64,000 nucleotides of DNA from Anaplasma centrale str. Israel (GTDB lineage Bacteria; Pseudomonadota; Alphaproteobacteria; Rickettsiales; Anaplasmataceae). Positions within the stretch are counted from its first letter, which is position 1, and each line of letters starts with the position of its first letter. A model generated the notes under the pieces. It ran no database searches. It saw only the letters and a list, made by a program, of their open reading frames with translations, and was not told where the DNA came from. Shown here one piece after another: positions 9,114 through 17,954 of this stretch. Made by a program: the position numbers and the translations under genes. Where the stretch lies: contig NC_013532.1 in assembly GCF_000024505.1 (NCBI RefSeq), forward strand, positions 62,001 through 126,000, read 5' to 3'.

Positions 9114-10445
9114 CTACTTTCCAATGCAGAATCTCTTGAAGATGTTATCCAAAATATCATCCCCATAAACCGCACCAGTAACCTTACCTATCTCCTTGGT
9201 AGCCAGCCTGAGATACTCAGCAACAATCTCAGCGGGCATCTCGTCTGTAATATCGGAAATCACTTTAGCAGCGCTTTGTAGGTGGCCTCTGTGCCTTTGT
9301 GATGTTATTAATACGTCCCCGGACTTTGGGAACCCGTCTATTGCCCTCTCCTTGAGCGCTGATAATAGGCTATCTACCCCAAGGTTGGTGTGCACAGATA
9401 CCAGGTAAAACTGCTTTCCCTCTATAATTCTGGTTTCTCCCTCCTTTGCGTTATCAGCCTTGCTCAGCACATAAATGGTTTTACCATCATCCCCCCCTTC
9501 AATTGCCTCATGCGCACCCAGGTTGTCTGCTTCGCTGTGGGGAAATAACATTATCCTGATGTCAGCAGTTGCCGCCTCTGATTTTGCACGCATGATGCCT
9601 TCACGCTCTACAAAATCTGTGCTTTCACGTATACCTGCGGTATCCACAATTATAAACGGATAGCCACCGATGTCCACGTGCGCTTCAAGCACATCGCGTG
9701 TGGTGCCGGGATATTCCGAAACAATCGCCATGTCTCTGCGTGCAAGGTGATTAAACAGCGTAGACTTGCCAACGTTCGGCTTACCGAGAATTGCAACCCT
9801 CATGCCATGCCGCAATCTCTCCCCACGGTGGCCGTCATCAAGATGCCGCTCAAGGGAGTTATGCAGCTCTTTTACTCTGTCATGCACACTGCGCAGTATC
9901 TGTGGTGAGACATCATCGGGAAAATCGATGTAAGCCTCTAGGTCAGACAGTATATCAACAAGGCTGCTACGCCACTCTTCATACAACCGCTCCAAGAAAC
10001 CTGAGGATTGGGCAAATGCCTGGCGCAGTTGCGCTTCTGTCTCAGAGTTTACAAGATCAGCAATTCCTTCAGCTCTGGTGAGATCGATTTTACCATTCAA
10101 AAACGCCCTGAGTGAGAATTCCCCCGGCTCTGCAATGCGAAACACCGTTTGCAACTCTTCGAAGAGCAACCTTATAACTGCCAGGCTGCCGTGCACTTGC
10201 AGCTCCACAACATCTTCACCAGTAAAGCTTCCGGGCCCAGGGAAATACAGTACTACAGCTTGGTCTATCGGCTGCCGCTTTTTGTCATACAGGGTTTTGC
10301 AAGTAGCAACTCTGGGACGCACAGGCTCTTTTACACCTAACAGTTGCATAGACTTCAAGGCGTTATGCCCGGATATTCTGATTACCGCAACCCCAGATTT
10401 ACCCATGGGCGTTGATAAGGCGAAGATCGTGTCTGCGCGTGACAC
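9114..10445 (-). CDS. mnmE: tRNA modification GTPase MnmE
   Basis: With MnmG it forms the 5-carboxymethylaminomethyl group on the wobble uridine of several tRNAs. 443 residues: N-terminal folate-binding domain (about 1-115), helical domain, an inserted Ras-like G domain with GKPNVGKST, TTRD, DTAG and SKAD, and the conserved C-terminal FCIGK whose Cys is the family hallmark. The start is GTG 10445, directly abutting the dapD stop; GAGGGG within the end of dapD serves as ribosome site. Together with dapD it forms a two-gene minus-strand operon. Confidence 0.95.
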   Translation of the reverse strand: MSRADTIFALSTPMGKSGVAVIRISGHNALKSMQLLGVKEPVRPRVATCKTLYDKKRQPIDQAVVLYFPGPGSFTGEDVVELQVHGSLAVIRLLFEELQTVFRIAEPGEFSLRAFLNGKIDLTRAEGIADLVNSETEAQLRQAFAQSSGFLERLYEEWRSSLVDILSDLEAYIDFPDDVSPQILRSVHDRVKELHNSLERHLDDGHRGERLRHGMRVAILGKPNVGKSTLFNHLARRDMAIVSEYPGTTRDVLEAHVDIGGYPFIIVDTAGIRESTDFVEREGIMRAKSEAATADIRIMLFPHSEADNLGAHEAIEGGDDGKTIYVLSKADNAKEGETRIIEGKQFYLVSVHTNLGVDSLLSALKERAIDGFPKSGDVLITSQRHRGHLQSAAKVISDITDEMPAEIVAEYLRLATKEIGKVTGAVYGDDILDNIFKRFCIGK

Positions 10446-11282
10446 CTAATACACCCCTCTGAGGATCTCGTTGATTGCGGTCCGGCTCCTGGTACGATTA
10501 CACACCTTTTTCACAATTACAGCGCAATACAGAGATGCACCACCTGATGTGGGAGCGCACCCCGGAACCACTACGGAATAGGGAGGCACTCTACCGAAGG
10601 TGACTTCCCCAGTTTCTCTGTCAATAATCTTGGTTGAGGACCCGATATACGTGCCCATTGCGAGTACTGACCCTTCCCCTATTATAACTCCATCTACAAC
10701 TTCGCTCCTAGCACCGATAAAGCACCCGTCCTCAATAACAGTCGGCCCGTTACCGACTGGTTCTAGCACGCCCCCTATTCCCACGCCACCAGATATGTGG
10801 CAATTCTCCCCAATTTGCGCACAGCTGCCTACAGTGGCCCATGTGTCGATCATGGTCCCCGCACCCACATGGGCAGCAACGTTAACAAAACTCGGCATTA
10901 ATACCACTCCGGCCCCAATGTATGCGGACTTCCTTACATACGCGCCAGGCACCGCTCTAATGCTCGCACTTGCAAACTGTGCGGCATCCCACCCAGCAAA
11001 CTTTGCGGGGATTTTATCACACCAGCTACACCAATCTGACCCTGGAATGCCCATGAAGTTGATGTCATGCGTACGGAAAAAAGCCAGTACAGCTTTTTGC
11101 ACCCAGCTATTGATCACCCAATCTCCGGAGGCCGATTTTACGCAGGCCCGGATTTTGCCTATATCCAAAAGTTCCAAAGCCGTCTCGCTCGCTCGGCGCA
11201 GCTCGTCCTGCGAGCAATTCTCTGCCTCAAAAACACCTTGTAGATATTCAAAATCAGCCTCAGAGTCCACAGATTCATCCAC
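10446..11282 (-). CDS. dapD: Tetrahydrodipicolinate N-succinyltransferase
   Basis: Succinylates tetrahydrodipicolinate in the lysine/meso-diaminopimelate pathway. 278 residues, the family length. A helical N-terminal domain is followed by a left-handed beta-helix of hexapeptide repeats (about residues 105-240; isoleucine/valine-rich repeats such as [21 protein letters not shown]). Translation starts at GTG 11282. It lies immediately upstream of mnmE with no spacer. dapF (16503) and asd (51150) in this window belong to the same pathway, so diaminopimelate synthesis appears functional in this organism. Confidence 0.93.
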   Translation of the reverse strand: MDESVDSEADFEYLQGVFEAENCSQDELRRASETALELLDIGKIRACVKSASGDWVINSWVQKAVLAFFRTHDINFMGIPGSDWCSWCDKIPAKFAGWDAAQFASASIRAVPGAYVRKSAYIGAGVVLMPSFVNVAAHVGAGTMIDTWATVGSCAQIGENCHISGGVGIGGVLEPVGNGPTVIEDGCFIGARSEVVDGVIIGEGSVLAMGTYIGSSTKIIDRETGEVTFGRVPPYSVVVPGCAPTSGGASLYCAVIVKKVCNRTRSRTAINEILRGVY

Positions 11283-11500
11283 CTTGGCACACTCGCCACC
11301 CTAACATACATCCATGCTCCATACAACGGTCTCAAGCCGAGCAGAAGTTTCCAAAATTGCAAGGCGCGCACCAGGTTTAGTGTCGGCAAACAGATACGAA
11401 ACCGCCTTCCATTTGGTCAATCATCAGTTCATAACAATGGACACACAGAGAATAATGCGCTATAGTGCACCCGTTGTTACGCGTTACCGGCGCCGATGCG

Positions 11501-12133
11501 ATGAAGATAGAGTGCAAAAACTGCCACGCAACTTACAGCGTAGCTCGCGACAAGATGCCTGCCAAAGGAAAAAAAGTCAAGTGCACAAACTGCGGGCATG
11601 TGTGGTTTTTTTCTGCCGAGGAAGGCACAGCTAAATCTTCCAGCACACCCGCTGTAAAGCTCGGCGGCGCAACTAGACGTAGCAGAGGGCGTGAGCCTTT
11701 CACTTGGAAGGATTGCGTGCTCATTATCATGATGTTTCCGCTCATATTTTTCTTCTCTTCCACATTTCAGAAGAAAATTCCTTACAGGTTCAGAAAGGCA
11801 TACCGCTTTGCCGAAATTTATGACACCTCTCACGTCAGGCTCAGGGAATCTCAAGTCAAAATCCTCAGTGTCGACGGAGAGGAGATGGCAGTGAAGATAA
11901 GTTGGGCGATAGAAAATACAGCGGGTGATGAGCGCTTCATTCCCGGCGTGCATCTTGTTTTTTACGACAAAAGTTCCAAGGAGGTATTCTCCCGCAAAGT
12001 TGAGGTAAACAAGTATGGGCTAATACCCGGCAATACAAGGCTGCAGTTCGAAAAAACTGTTAGTGGTGTGCCCAGCAATGTAGAAACTCTGAAGGTGAAA
12101 GTTGGAAATGCCTTTGAGGTTTTGTTCTACTGA
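11501..12133 (+). CDS. Zinc-ribbon, single-pass membrane protein (MJ0042-type finger)
   Basis: The 210-residue protein opens with a zinc ribbon of the MJ0042 type: CxxC at residues 5-8 and a second CxxC (CTNC) about 20 residues later, in the family context IECKNCHATYSV and KVKCTNCGHVWF. A basic linker follows, then one hydrophobic membrane segment near residues 70-90 and a C-terminal beta-rich region similar in layout to DUF3426 proteins. ATG 11501 places the finger at the extreme N-terminus, as usual; a GTG at 11465 is the alternative. xseA begins two bases after its stop, so the pair is co-transcribed. Function unknown. Confidence 0.8.
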   Translation: MKIECKNCHATYSVARDKMPAKGKKVKCTNCGHVWFFSAEEGTAKSSSTPAVKLGGATRRSRGREPFTWKDCVLIIMMFPLIFFFSSTFQKKIPYRFRKAYRFAEIYDTSHVRLRESQVKILSVDGEEMAVKISWAIENTAGDERFIPGVHLVFYDKSSKEVFSRKVEVNKYGLIPGNTRLQFEKTVSGVPSNVETLKVKVGNAFEVLFY

Positions 12134-12134
12134 G

Positions 12135-13301
12135 ATGATCCCAGAATTCACGGTAACAGAGGTTACTGATCTCGTGCAGCGCGTGATGCATGATACGTTC
12201 TACTGCATCAAAATTCGTGGAGAGATAAGCGGCTTATCGAGGCCGAGCTCTGGGCATGTATATCTGTCACTTAAAGACGATAATTCTGTCATCAGTGCTG
12301 TATGTTGGAACGGCACCAGGCTTGATGTACAGTTCGAAAATGGGTTGGAGGTCATATGCACGGGGCATCTTAGTACCTACCAATCGAGATACCAATTGGT
12401 GATTGAAGGCATGGTGCTTGCCGGCCAGGGGAAGTTGGCGGCCATGCTTGAAGAACGCCGCAAGAAACTGGAGAAAGAAGGGTTGTTTGACCAGGCACGT
12501 AAAAAGCCGCTGCCCCTTTTACCGCTTAAAATTGGAGTAATAACATCACCAACTGGGGCGGTAATTCGTGACATACTAAACCGCGTGAAGCACAGGTTCC
12601 CCTCACACATCATAGTATGGCCGGTACAGGTGCAGGGTTCACAAGCGAGTGCGATGGTTGTGCAAGCGATTTTGGGGTTTAACAACTTGGAAGAGCCACC
12701 TGATGTGATAATTGTGGCAAGAGGTGGGGGTAGCATAGAAGACTTGTGGCCGTTTAACGACGAGGAGCTGGCGCGAACAACCGCCGCATCGAAGATACCC
12801 ATAGTCTCCGCTATTGGGCACGAAACAGATTTTACAATAATTGACTATGCTGCAGATGTACGGGCTCCGACTCCCACAGCAGCTGTCGAAATCGTACTGC
12901 CGGAAAGACAACAGCTTGTGAGCGACATTACACACAGGTTTTTAAAGATCAGGAGTGCCGTTAGAAATGCGCTGAGCGCCAAAGAGCATAGGTTGCTCCA
13001 GCTATATGGCGTACTCACCGAGGCTAGACACAGAATAAGCGAGGTTGGGAGAAGCGCACTCGCACAACGGGCAAGAACCGGGCTCCTGTTGAGGACAGCT
13101 TTGCTCAAAAAACAACAGCACCTGGACAATTTGATTGGCAGAATAGGCCGTTACAACAAAAAGCACATCCTATCGGTAGGTTACGCAATTGTATATGATG
13201 GCGCGGGTCAGCACGTGAGCTCCGCAAATGCTTTGGCTGCCAACGAAACTGTAGTCATAGAGTGGGAGGACGGGAAGCGGAGCGCAGCTATACTGACTTG
13301 A
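12135..13301 (+). CDS. xseA: Exodeoxyribonuclease VII large subunit
   Basis: Catalytic subunit of the single-strand-specific exonuclease VII. 388 residues, somewhat shorter than the E. coli protein. The N-terminal OB-fold domain (about residues 5-100) contains GEISGLSRPSSGHVYLSLKD. The catalytic domain carries GVITSPTGAVIRD, ARGGGSIEDLWPFNDE and SAIGHETDFTI. A helical coiled-coil region (about 260-340) is where the small subunits bind in the family. The gene is probably translationally coupled to the zinc-ribbon gene two bases upstream. The small-subunit gene xseB is not in the window. Confidence 0.95.
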   Translation: MIPEFTVTEVTDLVQRVMHDTFYCIKIRGEISGLSRPSSGHVYLSLKDDNSVISAVCWNGTRLDVQFENGLEVICTGHLSTYQSRYQLVIEGMVLAGQGKLAAMLEERRKKLEKEGLFDQARKKPLPLLPLKIGVITSPTGAVIRDILNRVKHRFPSHIIVWPVQVQGSQASAMVVQAILGFNNLEEPPDVIIVARGGGSIEDLWPFNDEELARTTAASKIPIVSAIGHETDFTIIDYAADVRAPTPTAAVEIVLPERQQLVSDITHRFLKIRSAVRNALSAKEHRLLQLYGVLTEARHRISEVGRSALAQRARTGLLLRTALLKKQQHLDNLIGRIGRYNKKHILSVGYAIVYDGAGQHVSSANALAANETVVIEWEDGKRSAAILT

Positions 13302-13508
13302 ACGCCAGCATGCCTTTTGCTGCCGGAACAGACGTATAGCATCTGCCCAATAGCGGACCGTTGCAGCCCACAGCATGGTAAAGCGCCTGCACAAGCGGTA
13401 ACGAAATCCTGGCACTACTGGCAGCAGCGCATTCAGGCGGCATCCTAGCTAAATTCCGCGCAGGAGTGTACGCTCCCTTTCAACTGCCAGACCCGGTACA
13501 CACAAGCC

Positions 13509-14666
13509 TTACGCAACGCTCAAAAATTGCAACAGGGCACCACCCCCGGTGGAAATGTATGAAAAGTCTTCCGCAGAATAGCCAGACGCTTTTATGGCAA
13601 ATATGCTGTCGCCTCCCCCCACAATTGTGCTCACCCCCTTTTCTTTCTTGAGGCACACCAAGTTCCGAATCAGGTCTGAGGTGCCTGTGGCGAAAGCCGC
13701 GCGCTCAAAAACCCCCATGGGGCCGTTCCAGAACACGGTTTTACATTTACCCAAAACCTCCGCCACCTCAGCAGAGGTTTGCGTGCCAATATCAAAAATG
13801 CAGTCTTCCTCCCCTACGTCTTTGTTTTGCTTCGTTTGTGCACTGCAGTCTAGATTGCGCGCAACAACGTGATCTCTTGGGACGATCACGCCGCAATTGC
13901 TCTTGCGTGCGGATTCCAAAACCGCATGTACGGCATCGTCACAAGGTTCGTAGACCGAACTACCGATCTTGTGGCCACTTGCACGCAAAAAACTGTTTGA
14001 TAGCCCCCCACCGAGCACTAAAAAATCAACTTTCTGGGCCAAGTTACGCAACATTGGTATCTTAGAAGACGTCTTCGCGCCCCCAATGACCGCGGCAACT
14101 GGATGCTCGCTCACTATGTTACCCAGGTAGTGCAGTTCATCTTGCAAATTAAGGCCCGCAGCAGCAGGGAGAAATTTGGTGATCGCGTCAATTGAGGCGT
14201 GCATTCTGTGTGAGCAGGAAAATGCATCATTAACATACAAATCTGCCATGGAAGCCAACTGCTTTGCAAAAGCAGGATCGTTCTTCTCCTCCCCCGCATG
14301 GAACCTAAGGTTCTCCAATAGGACCACAGACCCCCAAGGCAATGCATTCACAACGGTGCACACCCTTTCACCAAAGCAGTCGCCTACAAAAGTAACGGGT
14401 ACGCCCAAAACCTCGCTTATGGTGCCAACTAGCGGTTCAAGCGAGAAATCTGCGTCCACACAGCTCGGGCGCCCAAAGTGAGACACCATAATAACCTTGG
14501 CCCCAGCTTTGACTAGATAGTCTACCGTAGGCGCAACCCTTTCGATCCTTGTTCTGTCACGCACCTGGCCATGTTCTACCGGAACGTTAAAGTCAACCCT
14601 CAGCAGAACCCTACATCCCCGCACACTGGAATTTTGCACCCAGGGCAACGTTCTGATGCTTTCCAT
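13509..14666 (-). CDS. pgk: Phosphoglycerate kinase
   Basis: Interconverts 1,3-bisphosphoglycerate/ADP and 3-phosphoglycerate/ATP. 385 residues from ATG 14666, close to the family length. Motifs seen: RVDFNVP, SHFGRP, LLENLRFH, VNDAFS near the hinge, AVIGGAKTSSKI, GGGLSNSF, the nucleotide site WNGPMGVFE and the C-terminal GGGDSI. The open frame extends 65 codons upstream but that part shows no family similarity. With the NADP-type GAPDH at 48222 it suggests gluconeogenic use of lower glycolysis. The 207-bp gap to the convergent xseA is featureless. Confidence 0.95.
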   Translation of the reverse strand: MESIRTLPWVQNSSVRGCRVLLRVDFNVPVEHGQVRDRTRIERVAPTVDYLVKAGAKVIMVSHFGRPSCVDADFSLEPLVGTISEVLGVPVTFVGDCFGERVCTVVNALPWGSVVLLENLRFHAGEEKNDPAFAKQLASMADLYVNDAFSCSHRMHASIDAITKFLPAAAGLNLQDELHYLGNIVSEHPVAAVIGGAKTSSKIPMLRNLAQKVDFLVLGGGLSNSFLRASGHKIGSSVYEPCDDAVHAVLESARKSNCGVIVPRDHVVARNLDCSAQTKQNKDVGEEDCIFDIGTQTSAEVAEVLGKCKTVFWNGPMGVFERAAFATGTSDLIRNLVCLKKEKGVSTIVGGGDSIFAIKASGYSAEDFSYISTGGGALLQFLSVA

Positions 14667-15302
14667 CACCACATCCAACACGAAGCTGCCGCAGATCCGC
14701 ACAGCGAGGCACGGGTCCCGGAGCACCACGGAAGTGTACACGCGTACAGCCCGTAAGACAAGCACTATTGCGCCGTCAGGCACGAAACAATTATTGTGAA
14801 ATCCGCCATATGGTGGCCAGCAATACACAGCTGCACGCATACACCGCATGTATCCGGGCACGCACCTCCAGACGGGCGTAACTGGCCCCCTTGTGTTGGG
14901 GCATTAAACGCTACAGAAGCCACCTACACCGTGGTAGGGCCAAACGCAGAGCTCTGCACATGTGTGTTCTACAGCTGAAAACGGGGATGCACACATGGCA
15001 CGGTTTACGCTTCTCCCCCGTGCCGTGCAATCACCTAGGCCAAGTAAACGTGTTTTGCGCCATCATTGGCACTGTAATCTCACTATTATGCATTATTTAA
15101 CTATGGAAAGTGTATGCTCTTGCGGTGAGCAAAGTTCAATTTTAGGTGTAGCCGTATGCAGCAAGGTGTACCTGCAGGTACCCCAGGGCACCCTGGTTCT
15201 TTGAGGGTGCAGTGGGAAGTAGTAAAACATCAAAAATACAGCAATGGCAGCTTGTCTCAGGTATCATGTCTGTACACCATAAAGGTGTACAATATCGAAG
15301 GT
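14667..15302. other. 636-bp intergenic region with a palindrome and hairpins
   Basis: No credible gene is seen between pgk and the small plus-strand gene at 15303. There are three symmetric elements. One is a 7-bp stem GGCACGG / CCGTGCC at 14997-15003 and 15018-15024. The second is a perfect 14-base palindrome GTACCTGCAGGTAC at 15168-15181. The third, a few bases later, is a 7-bp stem GCACCCT / AGGGTGC (15188-15194, 15204-15210) with a 9-base loop and no T-tract. These may be transcription-factor or structured-leader elements for the 15303 gene. Confidence 0.45.
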
Positions 15303-15584
15303 ATGTTTGCCTTTAGCGCAGAACCTGTGAGGAGCGCGTTGCTCAGAATTAACCCCTCTATAGATTGCGTACTTCTTAACAAGGCAGTTAGCATAGAGGT
15401 GCTGGACGGAGTCATATTCCGCAAATTTGCCAGCAAAAAGCGAAACTACATCTCTCGTTTGCAAGACTTGTCCAAGTACTTCGAGGATGATTTAGGTATC
15501 ACTCTTCCAGAAAGTATACGTAAGAGTTTCGTTAAGGAGTTCGGTGAGGCAGCAAAGCTGCTGAAGGGCTCTTTCAGCGTGTAA
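15303..15584 (+). CDS. Small hypothetical protein
   Basis: A 93-residue soluble-looking protein beginning MFAFSAEPVRSALL, with mixed charge and no membrane segment or known motif. The frame is open further upstream to 15156, but that part (Gly/Pro-rich, crossing a palindrome and hairpin) does not look coding, so ATG 15303 is preferred, with only weak ribosome-site support. Codon composition is similar to neighbours. I do not recognise it. It lies between two other lineage-specific-looking elements and upstream of the membrane protein at 15727. Confidence 0.5.
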   Translation: MFAFSAEPVRSALLRINPSIDCVLLNKAVSIEVLDGVIFRKFASKKRNYISRLQDLSKYFEDDLGITLPESIRKSFVKEFGEAAKLLKGSFSV

Positions 15585-15611
15585 GCCGGCGGCAAAGCAG
15601 TTATCGGACAT

Positions 15612-15653
15612 TTAATGGTTCGCGTGTGGTAGCCCCTGGTTCACGCGCATTAA
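15612..15653. other. Strong bulged hairpin upstream of the 15727 gene
   Basis: TTAATG (15612-15617) pairs with CATTAA (15648-15653), and CGCGTG (15621-15626) with CACGCG (15642-15647), giving a 12-bp stem with a three-base bulge and a 15-base loop. An AT-rich stretch (15660-15700) with TATAAA follows, then AGGA and the GTG start of the next gene. There is no T-tract directly after the stem, so this is not a typical terminator. A protein-binding site or leader structure is more likely. Confidence 0.45.
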
Positions 15654-15726
15654 CCCTTAAGAAATTAGGGTAGATTATAAATTTTTTATCTAATTCGCCT
15701 TACCAATTTCACAATCAGGAACACGC

Positions 15727-16461
15727 GTGTACGCCGCAGCTGTCGCGCAGCTTCTGCAGCAGCACCAGGTAGTGCTTGTTGCGCTCGTGCTATTTGTAAT
15801 CTTTTTCACAGCGGCGAGGCCAGTACGGGGCGCCTCCAGGGGGCGGCATGCGCACACAGCGTCGCGCGGGAGGTCTGCACGCGGTCAGGCAGCATCAGCA
15901 GCACCTGCACAGCACAACCAGGTAGAGGCCGTCACCGTTTTTAGTGGCACCGAGGTTTCGGAGCTGACTCCTGAGCGCGAACTCCATGCAAGCGGACAAA
16001 GTGATACAACCGCAACTCTACCCCAAGCAGTGCCACCAACGCCCTGCGTAATGCGCGGTGGTACCTGCGGCACTCACTCTACACAGCAACCCCCGGTAGG
16101 CCATATTCCCACATTATCACGTGGATGTTCTGCAAAACCCATCACAGATCCAAGCACTGAGTGCGTGCATGCATTATGTCCCTTAGAGACGGAATCCAGC
16201 CACTATTTGCCAGCAGAGTGCACAGAAGAAGAAGCAGCAGATGTGGTGGATATCGTGGGTGAACAGTACGCGGGTGTTGGTGAGCCTGAGCTCGACGAAG
16301 TCCTGCTTTGCATTGACGAACAAGAGGCGAGCGTAGTGGACCTGGAGGAACTACCCCCCACAAAAGAAGAGCCAGAGCAACTGGCAAGCACCGTAATGTA
16401 CTGTATCGCGGTGGACCAGGTATTCCCTCACTCGATTGCAAGAACGCTCCAGCACGGGTAG
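15727..16461 (+). CDS. Single-pass membrane protein with acidic C-terminal domain
   Basis: A 244-residue protein that starts at GTG 15727 with AGGA six bases upstream. Residues about 13-30 form one hydrophobic anchor (VVLVALVLFVIFFTAA). An Arg/Ala/Ser-rich basic linker follows (to about residue 60), and from about residue 155 to the end the chain is strongly acidic (runs of Glu/Asp such as TEEEAADVVDI and DLEELPPTKEEPE). The layout suggests a short inner-membrane anchor and a long disordered, negatively charged soluble region. No family recognised. dapF follows 41 bases downstream on the same strand. Confidence 0.7.
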   Translation: MYAAAVAQLLQQHQVVLVALVLFVIFFTAARPVRGASRGRHAHTASRGRSARGQAASAAPAQHNQVEAVTVFSGTEVSELTPERELHASGQSDTTATLPQAVPPTPCVMRGGTCGTHSTQQPPVGHIPTLSRGCSAKPITDPSTECVHALCPLETESSHYLPAECTEEEAADVVDIVGEQYAGVGEPELDEVLLCIDEQEASVVDLEELPPTKEEPEQLASTVMYCIAVDQVFPHSIARTLQHG

Positions 16462-16502
16462 AATTCACCCTGCACGTCTGAGCACGTCATGTTAGGTGGG
16501 CA

Positions 16503-17300
16503 GTGAATTTTATTAAGATGCACAGCAACGCAAACGATTTTGTCATCATTGACCGCAGAAATACTGGGGATGCAGCCATAGACTATGCGGCTATCGCCCA
16601 CAGAAAGACCGGCGTTGGTTGCGACCAGGTAGTGACTATAGACAGATCAGACGGCAGCACCGATTGCACAATTACCATCCACAACCCAGACGGCAGCCAG
16701 GCGGCAATGTGCGGCAACGCCGCAATGTGCGTGGGCAAGCTACTCATGGACGAGTTGGGCACTATTAGCACCTCCATCACAATTGGTGACCGCACAGTAG
16801 TTGCGGAAAAGGTCCCAACCGGCAGGATAAGGGTAAATTTGGGTAGCCCAAAACTGGCCTGGCAAGACATACCCATAGCCAGAGAGTGCGACACGCTGCA
16901 GATTCCGCTGTCAATCCCAGGATACCCACAGCCCGTAGGGGTAAACATGGGCAACCCGCACGTAGTGTTTTTCGTCGCGTCAGTCAAGGACTGCAAGTTA
17001 GAAGAGCTGGGGCCGTTGGTGGAACACGATTCCATGTTCCCACAGCGTACCAACGTATGCGTAGCGGAAGTAGTCACTAGAAACCAGATCACCCTGAGGG
17101 TGTGGGAAAGGGGTACTGGCGAGACGTGTTCCTGTGGTAGTGGATCCTGCGCTGCACTCATCGCGGGTGTAAGACTAGGAGCCACAGAAAGAAAGTGCGT
17201 GATCACCATGCCCGGGGGAAGCCTGTTAACAGAATGGCAAGAAAGTGGTGATACCGTGGTCAGTAGTGGAGTTACCGAGTCTTTCCGCGGCGTTCTGTAG
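16503..17300 (+). CDS. dapF: Diaminopimelate epimerase
   Basis: Converts LL- to meso-diaminopimelate, the cell-wall and lysine precursor. 265 residues. The two catalytic cysteines sit in MCGNAAMC (about residue 72) and ETCSCGSGSCAA (about residue 212), each in its conserved context, with two pseudo-symmetric halves as in the family. The start is GTG 16503, with a GGTGGG-like ribosome site just upstream. Works with dapD (10446) and asd (51150). Confidence 0.93.
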   Translation: MNFIKMHSNANDFVIIDRRNTGDAAIDYAAIAHRKTGVGCDQVVTIDRSDGSTDCTITIHNPDGSQAAMCGNAAMCVGKLLMDELGTISTSITIGDRTVVAEKVPTGRIRVNLGSPKLAWQDIPIARECDTLQIPLSIPGYPQPVGVNMGNPHVVFFVASVKDCKLEELGPLVEHDSMFPQRTNVCVAEVVTRNQITLRVWERGTGETCSCGSGSCAALIAGVRLGATERKCVITMPGGSLLTEWQESGDTVVSSGVTESFRGVL

Positions 17301-17320
17301 GCGGCTTGTAAGTTTTCTAA

Positions 17321-17349
17321 TTACAAATGCGGCCTGTGTGCGTTATAAT
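17321..17349 (+). promoter_or_regulatory. Sigma-70-type promoter for the 17376 gene
   Basis: TTACAA (17321-17326) and a perfect TATAAT (17344-17349) are separated by exactly 17 bases. Transcription would begin near 17356, about 20 bases before ATG 17376. It lies just past the dapF stop, so it gives the downstream membrane-protein gene its own start. Confidence 0.65.
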
Positions 17350-17375
17350 CAGGGGTGTAGTGTGGAGCTTGTGTT

Positions 17376-17888
17376 ATGCAGGAACTTTCTTCTGTGGACA
17401 GGGTGGCAGCGTCAATGTGCGTGGTGCCGGCCTTTGTGTGTGTTTCCGTGGCGTGCGTGGCTGCAGTGGTGATAAAGACGCTGGGTACTGAGTCCGGAGA
17501 CTGTCCGCTTGAGTGCCCGTTGGCGGGGTTTTCTGCATTGGCAGCGCTGACGGTGGTGACATTGCTATTCTTCACACTTCAGGCGCTAGAGCGCGCTTGG
17601 TATGTCGCATCCATCGTTGCCACTAAGTACAGGAGCTTTGCCGCAGTCATAGCGTGGTGGCTGTCCCTAGAGAGAAACAGGACAAAAGTGGCTTCAGAGG
17701 ATGGGCACGTCATTCCTGTGGGTTGTACTGACGGCAGCTTCCATCGCAGTATAGACCCAAAGGAACCCGATCCTCGTCCCTGCAAGGGTAATAGCAGATT
17801 AAGGGTTGGCAGCATGCTCTGGTTGCTCGATGTCACCGATTCTGTGGCGCACCAAAGAGAGCTTTGCAAAAACTCAATTTTGTCTTAG
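17376..17888 (+). CDS. Hypothetical multi-pass membrane protein
   Basis: A 170-residue protein with two clear hydrophobic segments (about residues 13-33 and 49-71), a shorter third one near 85-97, and a polar Cys-containing C-terminal part. No family recognised. A well-formed promoter lies directly upstream, and the TPR-methyltransferase gene follows 66 bases downstream on the same strand, so the two are probably co-expressed. Confidence 0.65.
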   Translation: MQELSSVDRVAASMCVVPAFVCVSVACVAAVVIKTLGTESGDCPLECPLAGFSALAALTVVTLLFFTLQALERAWYVASIVATKYRSFAAVIAWWLSLERNRTKVASEDGHVIPVGCTDGSFHRSIDPKEPDPRPCKGNSRLRVGSMLWLLDVTDSVAHQRELCKNSILS

Positions 17889-17954
17889 AACTTACCGGCG
17901 GCGTTCGCAGTTTTTTTTGGTGTGGAGAGTTTTGTCTTACCGATTAGGTGGAGT

